Position numbers and translations under genes: made by a program | DNA from: Thermogemmatispora sp042408735 | GTDB lineage: Bacteria > Chloroflexota > Ktedonobacteria > Ktedonobacterales > Ktedonobacteraceae | DNA length: 64,000 bases | NCBI RefSeq assembly: GCF_042408735.1 | Contig: NZ_JBHOQV010000014.1 | Coordinates: 26,642-90,641, forward strand | Direction of reading: 5' to 3' | The notes under the pieces: model-generated | Databases searched by the model: none | Told to the model about the DNA's origin: nothing | The model's input: only the letters and a program-made list of their open reading frames with translations | Shown here: positions 9,079 through 17,362 of the stretch, piece after piece | How positions within the stretch are numbered: position 1 is the first letter of the stretch | Layout of the letters: each line of letters opens with the position of its first letter

Positions 9079-10587
9079 ATGCTAGAGGTCATCATAGAAG
9101 ACAGCCTCTCTGGATTGCGGTATCCAGTCGAGGTTTCGGGCGATGCGCCGCTCTGGTCGTTGGTGCCGGCCCTGGTCAAGGTGCTGAGGCTGCCACAGGA
9201 GGATAGTGCTGGCAACCGTCTGAGCTATCGTTTGAGCCGGGCGCAGAGTGGAAGCGAGTTGCCGCGCGAGTTGAGCCTGGAGGCTGCCGGAGTGAAAGCG
9301 GGCGAGTGCTTACGGCTGCAGCCCTACGTTGTCAAGCCCATTGCTGGCCGGAGGGTGCCGGTAGAGGACGGGCTGCACGATGCGGTGACGCTGACCGATG
9401 CCACGGCCTTACCGGCGCTGGAGGTGGAGGAGGCTCGGACCTCTAAGAGTGGCGGGCAAGCGGTGGGAAGAAAGCGCTCGCGCCGCTTGGCCCTGAGCCT
9501 GCTCGGCCTGACGGCGCTGGGGGCAGCGGGAGCAAGCGCGGGCTACGCTGCCTATCGCTCTGGCCTCCTGGCAGGGTGGCTGACAATGCTTCTGCCACAG
9601 ACCAGACCTGCGGCGACCGCCGTACCCAGGCAGATGCCAACGCCGACCACGGCACCCTTGCCCACCAGCGCGCGGGCCGCTCTCGTCTTCACTCAGCACC
9701 GACAGACCGTGCGAGCGCTGACCTGGTCGCCTGATGGAAAGTTGCTGGCCAGTGGCTCGCTTGATGGGCAGCTACTGGTCTGGAACACTCAAGGGCAGGT
9801 CCAGCATACCTTTGCCATCAATGCTGCCGTGCGTACCCTGGCCTGGTCGCCGGATGGAACACAGCTTGCCTTGGGGGCCGGTCCGGCAGTGCAGTTTCTC
9901 GACCCCTACAATGGCACACCACTCACGCAGCCGTTGAGACAACACGCCGCTACCGTAACCGCTGTAGCCTGGGCACCACATGGGCAGGCACGCCTGGTCT
10001 CGGCCAGCCTCGATAAGCTGGCCATTGTCTGGGACGGCAAGCTCTGGCGCCCCCTGCAGGTATTCAGGCGCCACACCAGTCCACTGGAAGGCGCCTCCTG
10101 GGCGGCGGATGGCCTGACGATTGCCACTGCCTCCACCGGAGGACTGGTGCGTGTCTGGCGGGCCGATAACGCCCAAGAGGTGCATGGCTACTATCTGGAC
10201 GGTCAGCTTACCCTGCGTACCCTGGCCTTCGCTCCCACGGGCATGCAACTGGCTGTCGGAGGCGACGACGGTCAGATTCGCCTCTGGAACGGTCTGACGT
10301 GCCAGCAGCAACGGACAGGCGCTTTTGGCACCCAGTGCGTCGACGGACCGCAGCGCCTACGCCTGCACACGCAGCCGTTACGGGCGCTGGCCTGGTCGCC
10401 CGATGGCAGGTTGCTGGCCAGCGGCGGCAACGATGGCCTGCTGGCCGTCTGGTATCCGGCCGGCGGTCAGACCCCGCTCTTGAGTGTCCGGGTGGGGGCG
10501 CCGGTACTCTCCCTGCACTGGTCGGCCGACGGGCGTAGCATCGCCACGGCGGCGGGGAATCGGGTCACTCTCTGGCAGCTCATGTAA
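9079..10587 (+). CDS. Membrane protein with ubiquitin-like domain and seven-bladed WD40 propeller
   Basis: Residues 1-85 resemble the YukD/EsaB ubiquitin-like fold. Residues 90-136 are a charged linker ending in RKRSRR. About 137-165 is one membrane helix rich in Ala/Gly. From about 195 come seven WD40 repeats, most with the WSPDG turn (ALTWSPDGKLLASG, LAWSPDGRLLASGG), the number needed for a single closed propeller. It is probably a membrane-anchored scaffold: cytoplasmic ubiquitin-like end, propeller on the far side if the single-helix prediction holds. EsaB-type domains occur near type VII secretion, but no such genes are visible here. Part of it (9269-9552) is duplicated at 61617-61900. 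Confidence 0.8.
   Translation: MLEVIIEDSLSGLRYPVEVSGDAPLWSLVPALVKVLRLPQEDSAGNRLSYRLSRAQSGSELPRELSLEAAGVKAGECLRLQPYVVKPIAGRRVPVEDGLHDAVTLTDATALPALEVEEARTSKSGGQAVGRKRSRRLALSLLGLTALGAAGASAGYAAYRSGLLAGWLTMLLPQTRPAATAVPRQMPTPTTAPLPTSARAALVFTQHRQTVRALTWSPDGKLLASGSLDGQLLVWNTQGQVQHTFAINAAVRTLAWSPDGTQLALGAGPAVQFLDPYNGTPLTQPLRQHAATVTAVAWAPHGQARLVSASLDKLAIVWDGKLWRPLQVFRRHTSPLEGASWAADGLTIATASTGGLVRVWRADNAQEVHGYYLDGQLTLRTLAFAPTGMQLAVGGDDGQIRLWNGLTCQQQRTGAFGTQCVDGPQRLRLHTQPLRALAWSPDGRLLASGGNDGLLAVWYPAGGQTPLLSVRVGAPVLSLHWSADGRSIATAAGNRVTLWQLM
9269..9552 (+). repeat. Source copy of a 284-bp dispersed duplication
   Basis: These bases, covering residues 64-158 of the WD40 protein, recur at 61617-61900 in the same orientation without gaps. 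I count 15 mismatches over 284 bases, about 95% identity. Confidence 0.9.
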
Positions 10588-10627
10588 GCGGAGGGGCGGC
10601 CACGGCTCGCTCCCAGGACGCGGAACC

Positions 10628-11755
10628 CTAGTTGTGGCTGGCCGCTTCGACAAAGGCCACAAAAGCCTCCAGATCGCTCCGTGCGCGCCTGGCGAGCGGG
10701 CTAGATGGGGCGGGCACTGCCTCCAGGGCGGCCCGCGCCCGGCGACATTGCTCGGCCAGGAAAGCCTGACAGGCAGGGCGGGTCTCCGTGCGGCCAAAAA
10801 TGGCCAGAATCTCGTTCACCTGCTCTTCGCTGAGAGGCGTGCTTTGCTGATAGAGAGCAAGCAGCCGCTCGCGGTCCAGCGCTTGCGCGTGAGCCAGGGC
10901 GTGGAGGACCGGCAGGCTTTTTTTGCGCCGATAGATATCGCCAGCGGGATTTTTTCCTAACTCGTCGAGACTGGCCCAGACGCCCAGCAGATCGTCGCGA
11001 ACCTGGAAGGCCAGGCCAAGAGCCTCGCCGAAATGGCGCAGGCGCTCGACGATCTCCTCGTCCCGTGTGCCCAGCAAAGCCCCCATTTCGGCCGCGCAGG
11101 CCATCAAGGCAGCGGTTTTGCGTCGAATCATTTCGATGTAAGCCTCGACCGAGACATCTACGCGCGTCTCAAAGAGCATGTCCAGGTACTGACCCTCGGC
11201 AATCGTCAGACAGGTGCGGTCGAGGAGCGCGGCCAGGCGGGCGGCAAGGGCGGGGTCAACCCCGGCCTCCAGCACACCCCAGAGGGAGAGGCGGCTGAGA
11301 GCGAACAGGCCATCGCCGGCGTTGATGGCCTGAGGCACACCCCAGAGCTTCCAAACTGTCGGGCGGTGATGACGCTCGCTGTCCTCATCCTCGATGTCAT
11401 CGTGGATGAGAGTGAAATTATGGGTTAGCTCGATGGCCGCCGCCGCCGGCAAGGCCCGCCGGAGATAGCGACGCGGCTCATCCTCCTGGGGAAGCTCTCC
11501 CCAGGCCCCAGCAGCTTCGTAGGAGAGGAGCAGCAGGGTAGGGCGCAGGAGCTTGCCTGTCTGGGCCGCGATGGGGCGAAGCTCCGCGTCGACCCAGCCC
11601 AGATGATAGCGCATCTGGCCATAGTAACCCTGCAGGAGACTGCTAGTTCCTTCCCCAAGAGAGGCCGTGGCGCGGGCCACGGCCTCCCGGAGTGCGGCCT
11701 GAATCTCCTCGCGATAACGCTGGAGGGTTGCTTGAACGGTAGGTGAGATGGCCAT
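10628..11755 (-). CDS. Polyprenyl diphosphate synthase (IspA/GGPP synthase family)
   Basis: Condenses isopentenyl diphosphate onto allylic diphosphates to make long isoprenoids. The first aspartate-rich motif is DDIEDED; the second region is QVRDDLLGV followed by GKNPAGD, as in geranylgeranyl or longer-chain synthases. KLLRPTLL and ELTHNFTLIHDD also match. The length (375) is a little over the usual 300-350. Product chain length cannot be read reliably. It may supply quinone or carotenoid precursors. It ends convergently 40 bases from the WD40 gene. Confidence 0.9.
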   Translation of the reverse strand: MAISPTVQATLQRYREEIQAALREAVARATASLGEGTSSLLQGYYGQMRYHLGWVDAELRPIAAQTGKLLRPTLLLLSYEAAGAWGELPQEDEPRRYLRRALPAAAAIELTHNFTLIHDDIEDEDSERHHRPTVWKLWGVPQAINAGDGLFALSRLSLWGVLEAGVDPALAARLAALLDRTCLTIAEGQYLDMLFETRVDVSVEAYIEMIRRKTAALMACAAEMGALLGTRDEEIVERLRHFGEALGLAFQVRDDLLGVWASLDELGKNPAGDIYRRKKSLPVLHALAHAQALDRERLLALYQQSTPLSEEQVNEILAIFGRTETRPACQAFLAEQCRRARAALEAVPAPSSPLARRARSDLEAFVAFVEAASHN

Positions 11756-11784
11756 GCTTCTCCACAGAAAACTTTTTCCCTATC

Positions 11785-12279
11785 TTAGGGGTGAAAGTGA
11801 AAAAAGACAAGAGCCGCGATGGTCCCCAGCAGTGTCACCCAGCGCGCCAGCCCCTTGAGGCCGCCCACGTAGGAGAGGGGGGCACAGAGATCGCAGTAGC
11901 GAATCGTGTATTGGTAGCGATGGCCACGCAGTCCCTCGCGGACAATAACGACATCTTCGTCTTTCTTTCTTGTATGTAATTCTTCGCAGATGTAACGTCC
12001 ACAACCTTTACAACGGTATTGATCGATAAAATGAGAAGTTCGGGAGATTGACCACTGGTCTGGATAGACCGGGACGCCACAGACATAACAGACCTGGATC
12101 TCGGCGAGGCGGAGCTGGCGCTCGGCGCAGGGCGAGTGCTGCTGCTTCGGAAAATGCTCCTGGCAGAAGCTGCGGTGGCAGTCGGGGCAGCGCCCCAGCG
12201 CCTCCTGGTCGCACTCGCGGCAGCGGCGCGACAAACTGAGCGTCTGTTGGCGTCGGCGCGTCGTAATGGGGTCTTCCAT
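11785..12279 (-). CDS. Zinc-finger protein with C-terminal membrane helix
   Basis: 164 residues of unknown function. Three Cys clusters suggest zinc binding: CRECDQEALGRCPDCHRSFCQEH (B-box or AN1-like), CYVCGVPV and CKGCGRYICEELH, plus a late CDLC. A short hydrophobic helix (WVTLLGTIAALVFF) ends the chain, so the fingers are probably cytoplasmic on a tail-anchored protein. It sits 29 bases upstream of the prenyl synthase on the same strand, suggesting co-transcription. Confidence 0.65.
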   Translation of the reverse strand: MEDPITTRRRQQTLSLSRRCRECDQEALGRCPDCHRSFCQEHFPKQQHSPCAERQLRLAEIQVCYVCGVPVYPDQWSISRTSHFIDQYRCKGCGRYICEELHTRKKDEDVVIVREGLRGHRYQYTIRYCDLCAPLSYVGGLKGLARWVTLLGTIAALVFFHFHP

Positions 12280-12556
12280 CGTCTCTGCTTCCTCTGCTCT
12301 TTCTTATAGTTGAATAGTCAAGCGGCGTGATCAGCGAGTTACCTGCTGAAGCACGGGTAGTTGGTTTGGCTGGCCGACTGGCCTGGCTAGGAGAGCAATA
12401 TCTCTATCTCTCTGTGTAGTATAGCATGAGGGGCCTACCTGTGCCGCATCGTAACCGGGATGACCTGGCGGGGGGGCGGCAGGCGAGGGCCAGGGCTTGT
12501 GCCTGTCTGGGAGCGACTTCTCGAACTGGCAGGGCAGGCAGGCGGTCACACTACGT

Positions 12557-12603
12557 TTGCAGCCTGATGCCGCCAGAGGATAAGATAGTATAGGCATCAG
12601 GCT
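12557..12603 (+). promoter_or_regulatory. Candidate folP promoter enclosed by an inverted repeat
   Basis: AGCCTGATGCC (12561-12571) and GGCATCAGGCT (12593-12603) are perfect 11-bp arms 21 bases apart. Between them lies TAAGAT (12581-12586), and TTGCAG (12557-12562) stands 18 bases before it. The layout suggests a repressor site across the folP promoter, or a hairpin at the start of the transcript. The rest of 12280-12671 shows no gene. Confidence 0.4.
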
Positions 12604-12671
12604 ATCAGCCAGGTATCCGCCCGAGGAAGGATACTGAGAGAAGAGAAAGGATTGTGTGAGGGCAGCCAGCC

Positions 12672-13586
12672 ATGTCCGTAGCAGCACTAGCGACAACCTT
12701 GCCACCGACGATCTGGGATCGCTATCGCCTCGAATGGGGCCAGCGCACCTACGTAATGGGCATCGTTAACGTGACCCCCGACTCCTTTGCCGGCGACGGC
12801 TTGCTTGCCACGGGCGCAGGTGCCTTAAGTGATCCCGCCGTGCGCGACCAGGTAGTGCAGCGCGCTGTCGCGCAGGCTCAAGAGTTTGTGGCGCAAGGGG
12901 CAACCTTCATCGACGTCGGGGGCGAATCGACGCGCCCAGGCGCCTCGCCGATTTCGCCTGCGGAGGAACAAGAGCGAGTCTTGCCGGTGATTCGGGCCTT
13001 GCGGGCCGCCTTGCCCGAAGAAATCATTATTTCCATCGACACCTATCGAGCCGAGGTCGCGCGCCAGGCGTTGGAGGCCGGGGCCAACGTGATCAACGAC
13101 ATCTGGGGCCTGCGCGCCGACCCTGAGATGGCAGCGCTGGCTGCCGAACGCGGCGTCCCCGTTATCCTCATGGCCAACATGCGTGGCTTTCACAAACGCG
13201 AGATCGTCAGCGATGTCCTGCGCTTTCTGGCGGGCAGCATCGAGATCGCCCTGGCTGCGGGAGTGGCCTGGGAGCGCATCATTATCGATCCGGGTATCGG
13301 CTTTGGCACCACTCCCGAAGAGAATCTTATCCTGCTGAGGCGCCTGAGTGAGCTGCGCAGCCTGGGACGTCCTCTGCTGTTGGGCACGTCGCGCAAATCG
13401 ACCATCGGCCTGGTGCTGGGCGGACTTCCGCCTCACGAGCGCGTTGAAGGCACTGCCGCGACTGTGGCGCTTGGCATTGCTCAGGGGGCCGATATCGTCC
13501 GCGTGCACGACGTGCGGGAGATGATGCGCGTCGTCAAGATGAGCGATGCCATCGTACGCGGTGCCTTTTCTCTTCCAAATTCTTGA
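12672..13586 (+). CDS. folP: Dihydropteroate synthase
   Basis: Joins p-aminobenzoate to 6-hydroxymethyl-dihydropterin diphosphate in folate synthesis. The signatures MGIVNVTPDSFAGDG and FIDVGGESTRPGA, the NDIWGLRAD strand and DPGIGFGTTPEENL are all present. A TIM barrel of 304 residues is slightly longer than typical, with a short N-terminal lead. It is followed 21 bases later by folC, so the two consecutive folate steps appear co-transcribed. Confidence 0.95.
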   Translation: MSVAALATTLPPTIWDRYRLEWGQRTYVMGIVNVTPDSFAGDGLLATGAGALSDPAVRDQVVQRAVAQAQEFVAQGATFIDVGGESTRPGASPISPAEEQERVLPVIRALRAALPEEIIISIDTYRAEVARQALEAGANVINDIWGLRADPEMAALAAERGVPVILMANMRGFHKREIVSDVLRFLAGSIEIALAAGVAWERIIIDPGIGFGTTPEENLILLRRLSELRSLGRPLLLGTSRKSTIGLVLGGLPPHERVEGTAATVALGIAQGADIVRVHDVREMMRVVKMSDAIVRGAFSLPNS

Positions 13587-13607
13587 GAGAAAGGCGTAGC
13601 GATCGAC

Positions 13608-15032
13608 GTGAACTATCAGGAAGCTCTTGCATACTTGTACAGCCTCAGTGACTACGAGCGAGGCGGTGGCTACGTGCGCGACCGCAACGAGAATCTGCCT
13701 CGCGAGCGCTGTCTATTAGAGGCCGTTGGCAATCCACACCAGGCCTACAGCTGCACTCTCATAGCGGGCACGAAAGGGAAAGGCTCAACGGCGGCCATCA
13801 TCGAACGGGTTCTGCGCGAGGCGGGCCTGCGTACCGGACTCTACACGCAGCCGGACCTGCATACCTTTCGCGAGCGTATTCGCGTCAACGGGCGGCTCAT
13901 CAGCGAAGAGGATGTAGCCAGGCTGGTGCCTGAGCTGCGTGCCGCCGTCGAGCGCATTGAGCGGGAGGGGCGTTTTGGTCCCTATATCACCTTTGAGGTC
14001 GCGACAGCCCTGGCCTTTCTCTATTTTGCTCGCCAGGGGGTCGAGCATGCCGTGATCGAGGTTGGCCTGGGAGGGCGGCTCGATGCCACCAATGTCACCC
14101 TGCCCCTGGTCTCGGTCATTACCTCCATTGGCTTCGATCATATGGAGGTTTTGGGCGATACGCTGACCAAGATCGCCACCGAGAAGGCCGGCATTATTAA
14201 GCCCCAGGGCACGGTGGTCACCTCGGCCCAGGCACCGGAGGCTTTGCTGGCCATCGCCGCTGTCAGTGAGCGGCAGCGAGCTGAACTCATCCGCGTCGGG
14301 CCGGCGGAAGGCGATCCAGCGCAGGAGGAGGTCCAGGCTGGCCGCCTGCCACCGCTGCGTTACCGTTACAGGCTAGACGAGCGCACCACGGAGAGGCAGC
14401 GCTTTAGTGTTGAGACTCCCACCCATAGCTACCGGGGGCTGGAGCTATCGCTCCTGGGCCAGCACCAGCTCGAGAATGCTACCGCGGCGATTGCCACGCT
14501 GGAGGCGCTGCGCCTTAAAGGGGTTCAGTGGAGTGAGGAGGCCCTTCGCTCAGGCTTGCGCTCGGTCTACTGGTCAGCTCGCCTGGAGATCATTGGGCGG
14601 CAGCCGCTGGTCGTGGTAGACGGAGCCCATACTGCCGAATCGATGCAGCGCCTCGTTGAATCCCTACGGGCCACCTTCCAGTTCCGCCGCCTGATTGTCG
14701 TCCTCTCGACCCTGCGCAACAAAGACATTGCGGGGATGGTGCAGGCTCTGGCCGCTGTTGACGCCGTAGTCATCACGACCGTTGCAAATCCGCGCTCGCT
14801 GCCTGTCGAGGAAATTGCCGACCAGTTCAGCCTGCACGCTCCCCAGGTGCCTCTCTATCGGGCAGGGACCAGCCGCCAGGCGATGGATCTGGCACTACGG
14901 CTGGCGCGAGCCGACGATGCCGTCTGCGCCGCCGGCTCGCTCTACCTGGCCGGCGAAGTGCTGCGCTGGGCAGCGGACCGGGGCAACCGGCAGGTGGCGG
15001 CGACCATTGAAGGCATTGATCACCCTGGCTAG
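13608..15032 (+). CDS. folC: Folylpolyglutamate synthase / dihydrofolate synthase
   Basis: Adds glutamate to dihydropteroate and/or folates using ATP. The P-loop GTKGKGSTAA and the following LYTQPDLHTFRERIRVNG match the Mur-ligase-like FolC family, as do HAVIEVGLGGRLDATN and the C-terminal VDGAHT. It has 474 residues and a GTG start. With folP it forms a two-gene folate unit. Confidence 0.94.
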   Translation: MNYQEALAYLYSLSDYERGGGYVRDRNENLPRERCLLEAVGNPHQAYSCTLIAGTKGKGSTAAIIERVLREAGLRTGLYTQPDLHTFRERIRVNGRLISEEDVARLVPELRAAVERIEREGRFGPYITFEVATALAFLYFARQGVEHAVIEVGLGGRLDATNVTLPLVSVITSIGFDHMEVLGDTLTKIATEKAGIIKPQGTVVTSAQAPEALLAIAAVSERQRAELIRVGPAEGDPAQEEVQAGRLPPLRYRYRLDERTTERQRFSVETPTHSYRGLELSLLGQHQLENATAAIATLEALRLKGVQWSEEALRSGLRSVYWSARLEIIGRQPLVVVDGAHTAESMQRLVESLRATFQFRRLIVVLSTLRNKDIAGMVQALAAVDAVVITTVANPRSLPVEEIADQFSLHAPQVPLYRAGTSRQAMDLALRLARADDAVCAAGSLYLAGEVLRWAADRGNRQVAATIEGIDHPG

Positions 15033-15036
15033 GGAG

Positions 15037-15243
15037 CTAGCTGGCCTTCCCTTCCAGCTCGGCGCGCCGGCGGGCGTAGCGGGCGCTGCCCTTCTTGCCA
15101 GCCGCCGAGGCCTCCTCTGCTGTCCACTGGTGGGCCGTGCCGCGCGATTGCGAGGTGCGGCCCCCTTTGCTGGCGATCTCGCGTCGACGCTCGGGGCTGA
15201 GCGCGGCCAGCCCGCGCGGACGCCCCGTTTTCCCTATCGTCAT
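15037..15243 (-). CDS. Small KGG-motif stress protein
   Basis: 68 residues with the KGG repeat pattern of stress-induced proteins (GsiB/PF10685 type): SPERRREIASKGGRTSQ and TAEEASAAGKKGSARYA. Such proteins are hydrophilic, mostly disordered and induced by starvation or desiccation. GAGGAG lies at good spacing before the ATG. It is convergent with folC, ending five bases past its stop. The intergenic stretch behind it, 15244-15661, holds no other gene I can see. Confidence 0.75.
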   Translation of the reverse strand: MTIGKTGRPRGLAALSPERRREIASKGGRTSQSRGTAHQWTAEEASAAGKKGSARYARRRAELEGKAS

Positions 15244-15661
15244 GGTTAGCTCCTCTGCTCGATCTACGCCAAGCCCTTCTATATAGCTGCCGCTTGCTGG
15301 TGTCAGCCCCTATGCTGGTCTTCCCCCTTGTATCCGCCGCCATTGCGCCTCTGCCTCGGGTAGCGACAGCAGCCAAGCGCGCTGTATTGGCTCTTCTGTA
15401 TACCAGGATAACAGAAGCTCAAATGTTCGGGCAAGCAAAACTATGGAAATCACCAAAATTCTCAGCGGTCTTTAAGACTGTCAACGTTTTGTGAGAGATT
15501 GAGCCGGACCGGCCAGCAGGCCTGGCAAGAAGGGGGCTGTCGCTCTGGAAGAAAAGGCCGGCTGCAACGTACAATACTGTAGAGCAGGGCGTTGCGGTCC
15601 CGGCCCATGCCCCGCCCCGCTACGATGTCGTAACGCTTGATCCACGACAGGAGATGCGCAC

Positions 15662-17290
15662 ATGCAAGGCTTGATGATGAACTACCCGCTAACGTTGCAA
15701 CACGCCTTCAATCGGGCCACTCGCCTGTTCTATCGCAAGGAGGTCGTGACGCAGACGGAGGATGGGCTCCATCGCTATACCTATGCCGATTGGGGCAAGC
15801 GCACCATGCAGGTGGCGAACGCCCTCAAGGAAGCGGGTGTTGCTCAGGGCGACCGTGTGGCGACCTTTGCCTGGAATACCTATCGCCATCTGGAGCTGTA
15901 TTTTGCCATTCCGTGCTATGGGGCGGTCCTGCACACGCTCAATATCCGCCTTTTCCCCGAGCAGTTGGTCTACATTATCAACGACGCAGAGGATCGCGTG
16001 ATCTTTGTCGATGGCGACCTGGTGCCGGCCCTGGAGCAGATTGCAGATCGCCTGCCGAGCGTCAAGCTCTATGTGGTGATGGGGAAGCCGCCCTATCAGC
16101 CTCAGAAGCTGCATCCCGTGGTTGACTACGAGGACTTCATCGCCACGCAGCCGGCGAGCTATGCCTGGCCCGAGCTAGACGAGAATACGGCGGCTGCCAT
16201 GTGCTATACCTCCGGTACAACGGGCAATCCCAAAGGTGTGGTCTATAGCCATCGCTCCATCTTCCTGCACTCGATGGGGGTTGGTCTGGCCGACGGCCCC
16301 GGTCTTTGTGAGCAAGATCGTGTTCTGCCGGTCGTGCCGATGTTCCACGCCAATGCCTGGGGCTTTCCGCATGCGGGTGTCATGATGGGATCAAGCATTG
16401 TGATGCCGGGACGCTTCCTTGATCCCCTGCGCATCGCTCAGCTAATGGAGAAGGAGCGTGTGACGCTGGCCGCCGGAGTGCCTACGATCTGGATCGGCCT
16501 GCTCAATGTTCTAGAGAAAGAGCAATTTGATTTCTCCGCCTTGCGGGCCATTATCAGTGGCGGCTCGGCGGTTCCCCAGTCTCTGATCGAGGGGCTGGCA
16601 CGCAAGAACATCACCATTATTCACGCCTGGGGGATGACGGAGACTTCGCCGCTGGCCTCCGTGGCACGCCTGCGCAGCTATCAGCAGAGCCTGCCTGCCG
16701 AAGAGCAGTTCCGCATTCGCGCCAAGCAGGGCACGGTTGTGCCTGGCGTGGACTTCCGCGTGGTCAACATCGAAAGCGGCGAAGAAGTGCCCTGGGATGG
16801 CCAGACCTTTGGGGAGCTGCAGGTTCGCGGCCCGTGGGTGGCGCGAGCTTACTATAAGGATGCGGCTTCCGGCGAGAAGTTCGTCGATGGCTGGCTGCGC
16901 ACGGGCGACGTGGCTGTCGTCGATGCCGATGGCATGATCCAGCTCGTTGACCGCACCAAGGACCTGGTGAAGTCCGGTGGAGAATGGATTTCTTCGGTCG
17001 AGCTGGAGAATCTGATTATGGGGCATCCCAAGGTCTTAGAGGCCTGTGTCGTGGGTGTACCTCATCCAAAGTGGTCCGAGCGCCCGATCGCCTGTGTTGT
17101 ACCTAAACCTGAGTTTGCCGGCCAGGTAAGCGCCGAGGAGATCCTCGAGTTTCTGCGCCCAAAGGTCGCCAAGTGGTGGCTGCCGGATGAGGTGGTCTTC
17201 GTAGAGGCTATTCCCAAGACCAGCGTGGGCAAGTTCGATAAGAAAGTCTTGCGGGCGCAGTACGAGTCACGCCTGGCGGGCCAGGCGTAG
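15662..17290 (+). CDS. Acyl-CoA ligase (AMP-forming, long/medium-chain fatty acid type)
   Basis: Activates a carboxylic acid through an acyl-adenylate and loads CoA. The AMP-binding motif YTSGTTGNPKGVVYSHRS, the HAWGMTETSP motif and the C-terminal GGEWISSVELEN and KTSVGKFDKK (with the catalytic Lys) are intact. The 542 residues fit the fatty-acyl-CoA synthetase subgroup with a bacterial medium-chain look. AGGAGAT precedes the ATG. No beta-oxidation genes adjoin it. Confidence 0.92.
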   Translation: MQGLMMNYPLTLQHAFNRATRLFYRKEVVTQTEDGLHRYTYADWGKRTMQVANALKEAGVAQGDRVATFAWNTYRHLELYFAIPCYGAVLHTLNIRLFPEQLVYIINDAEDRVIFVDGDLVPALEQIADRLPSVKLYVVMGKPPYQPQKLHPVVDYEDFIATQPASYAWPELDENTAAAMCYTSGTTGNPKGVVYSHRSIFLHSMGVGLADGPGLCEQDRVLPVVPMFHANAWGFPHAGVMMGSSIVMPGRFLDPLRIAQLMEKERVTLAAGVPTIWIGLLNVLEKEQFDFSALRAIISGGSAVPQSLIEGLARKNITIIHAWGMTETSPLASVARLRSYQQSLPAEEQFRIRAKQGTVVPGVDFRVVNIESGEEVPWDGQTFGELQVRGPWVARAYYKDAASGEKFVDGWLRTGDVAVVDADGMIQLVDRTKDLVKSGGEWISSVELENLIMGHPKVLEACVVGVPHPKWSERPIACVVPKPEFAGQVSAEEILEFLRPKVAKWWLPDEVVFVEAIPKTSVGKFDKKVLRAQYESRLAGQA

Positions 17291-17362
17291 CAGATAAGTG
17301 GCCGACTGCGAGGCTGCTTACTGGCTACATCTAACTAAAATAAATAGACCCAGGCTCCGGCC

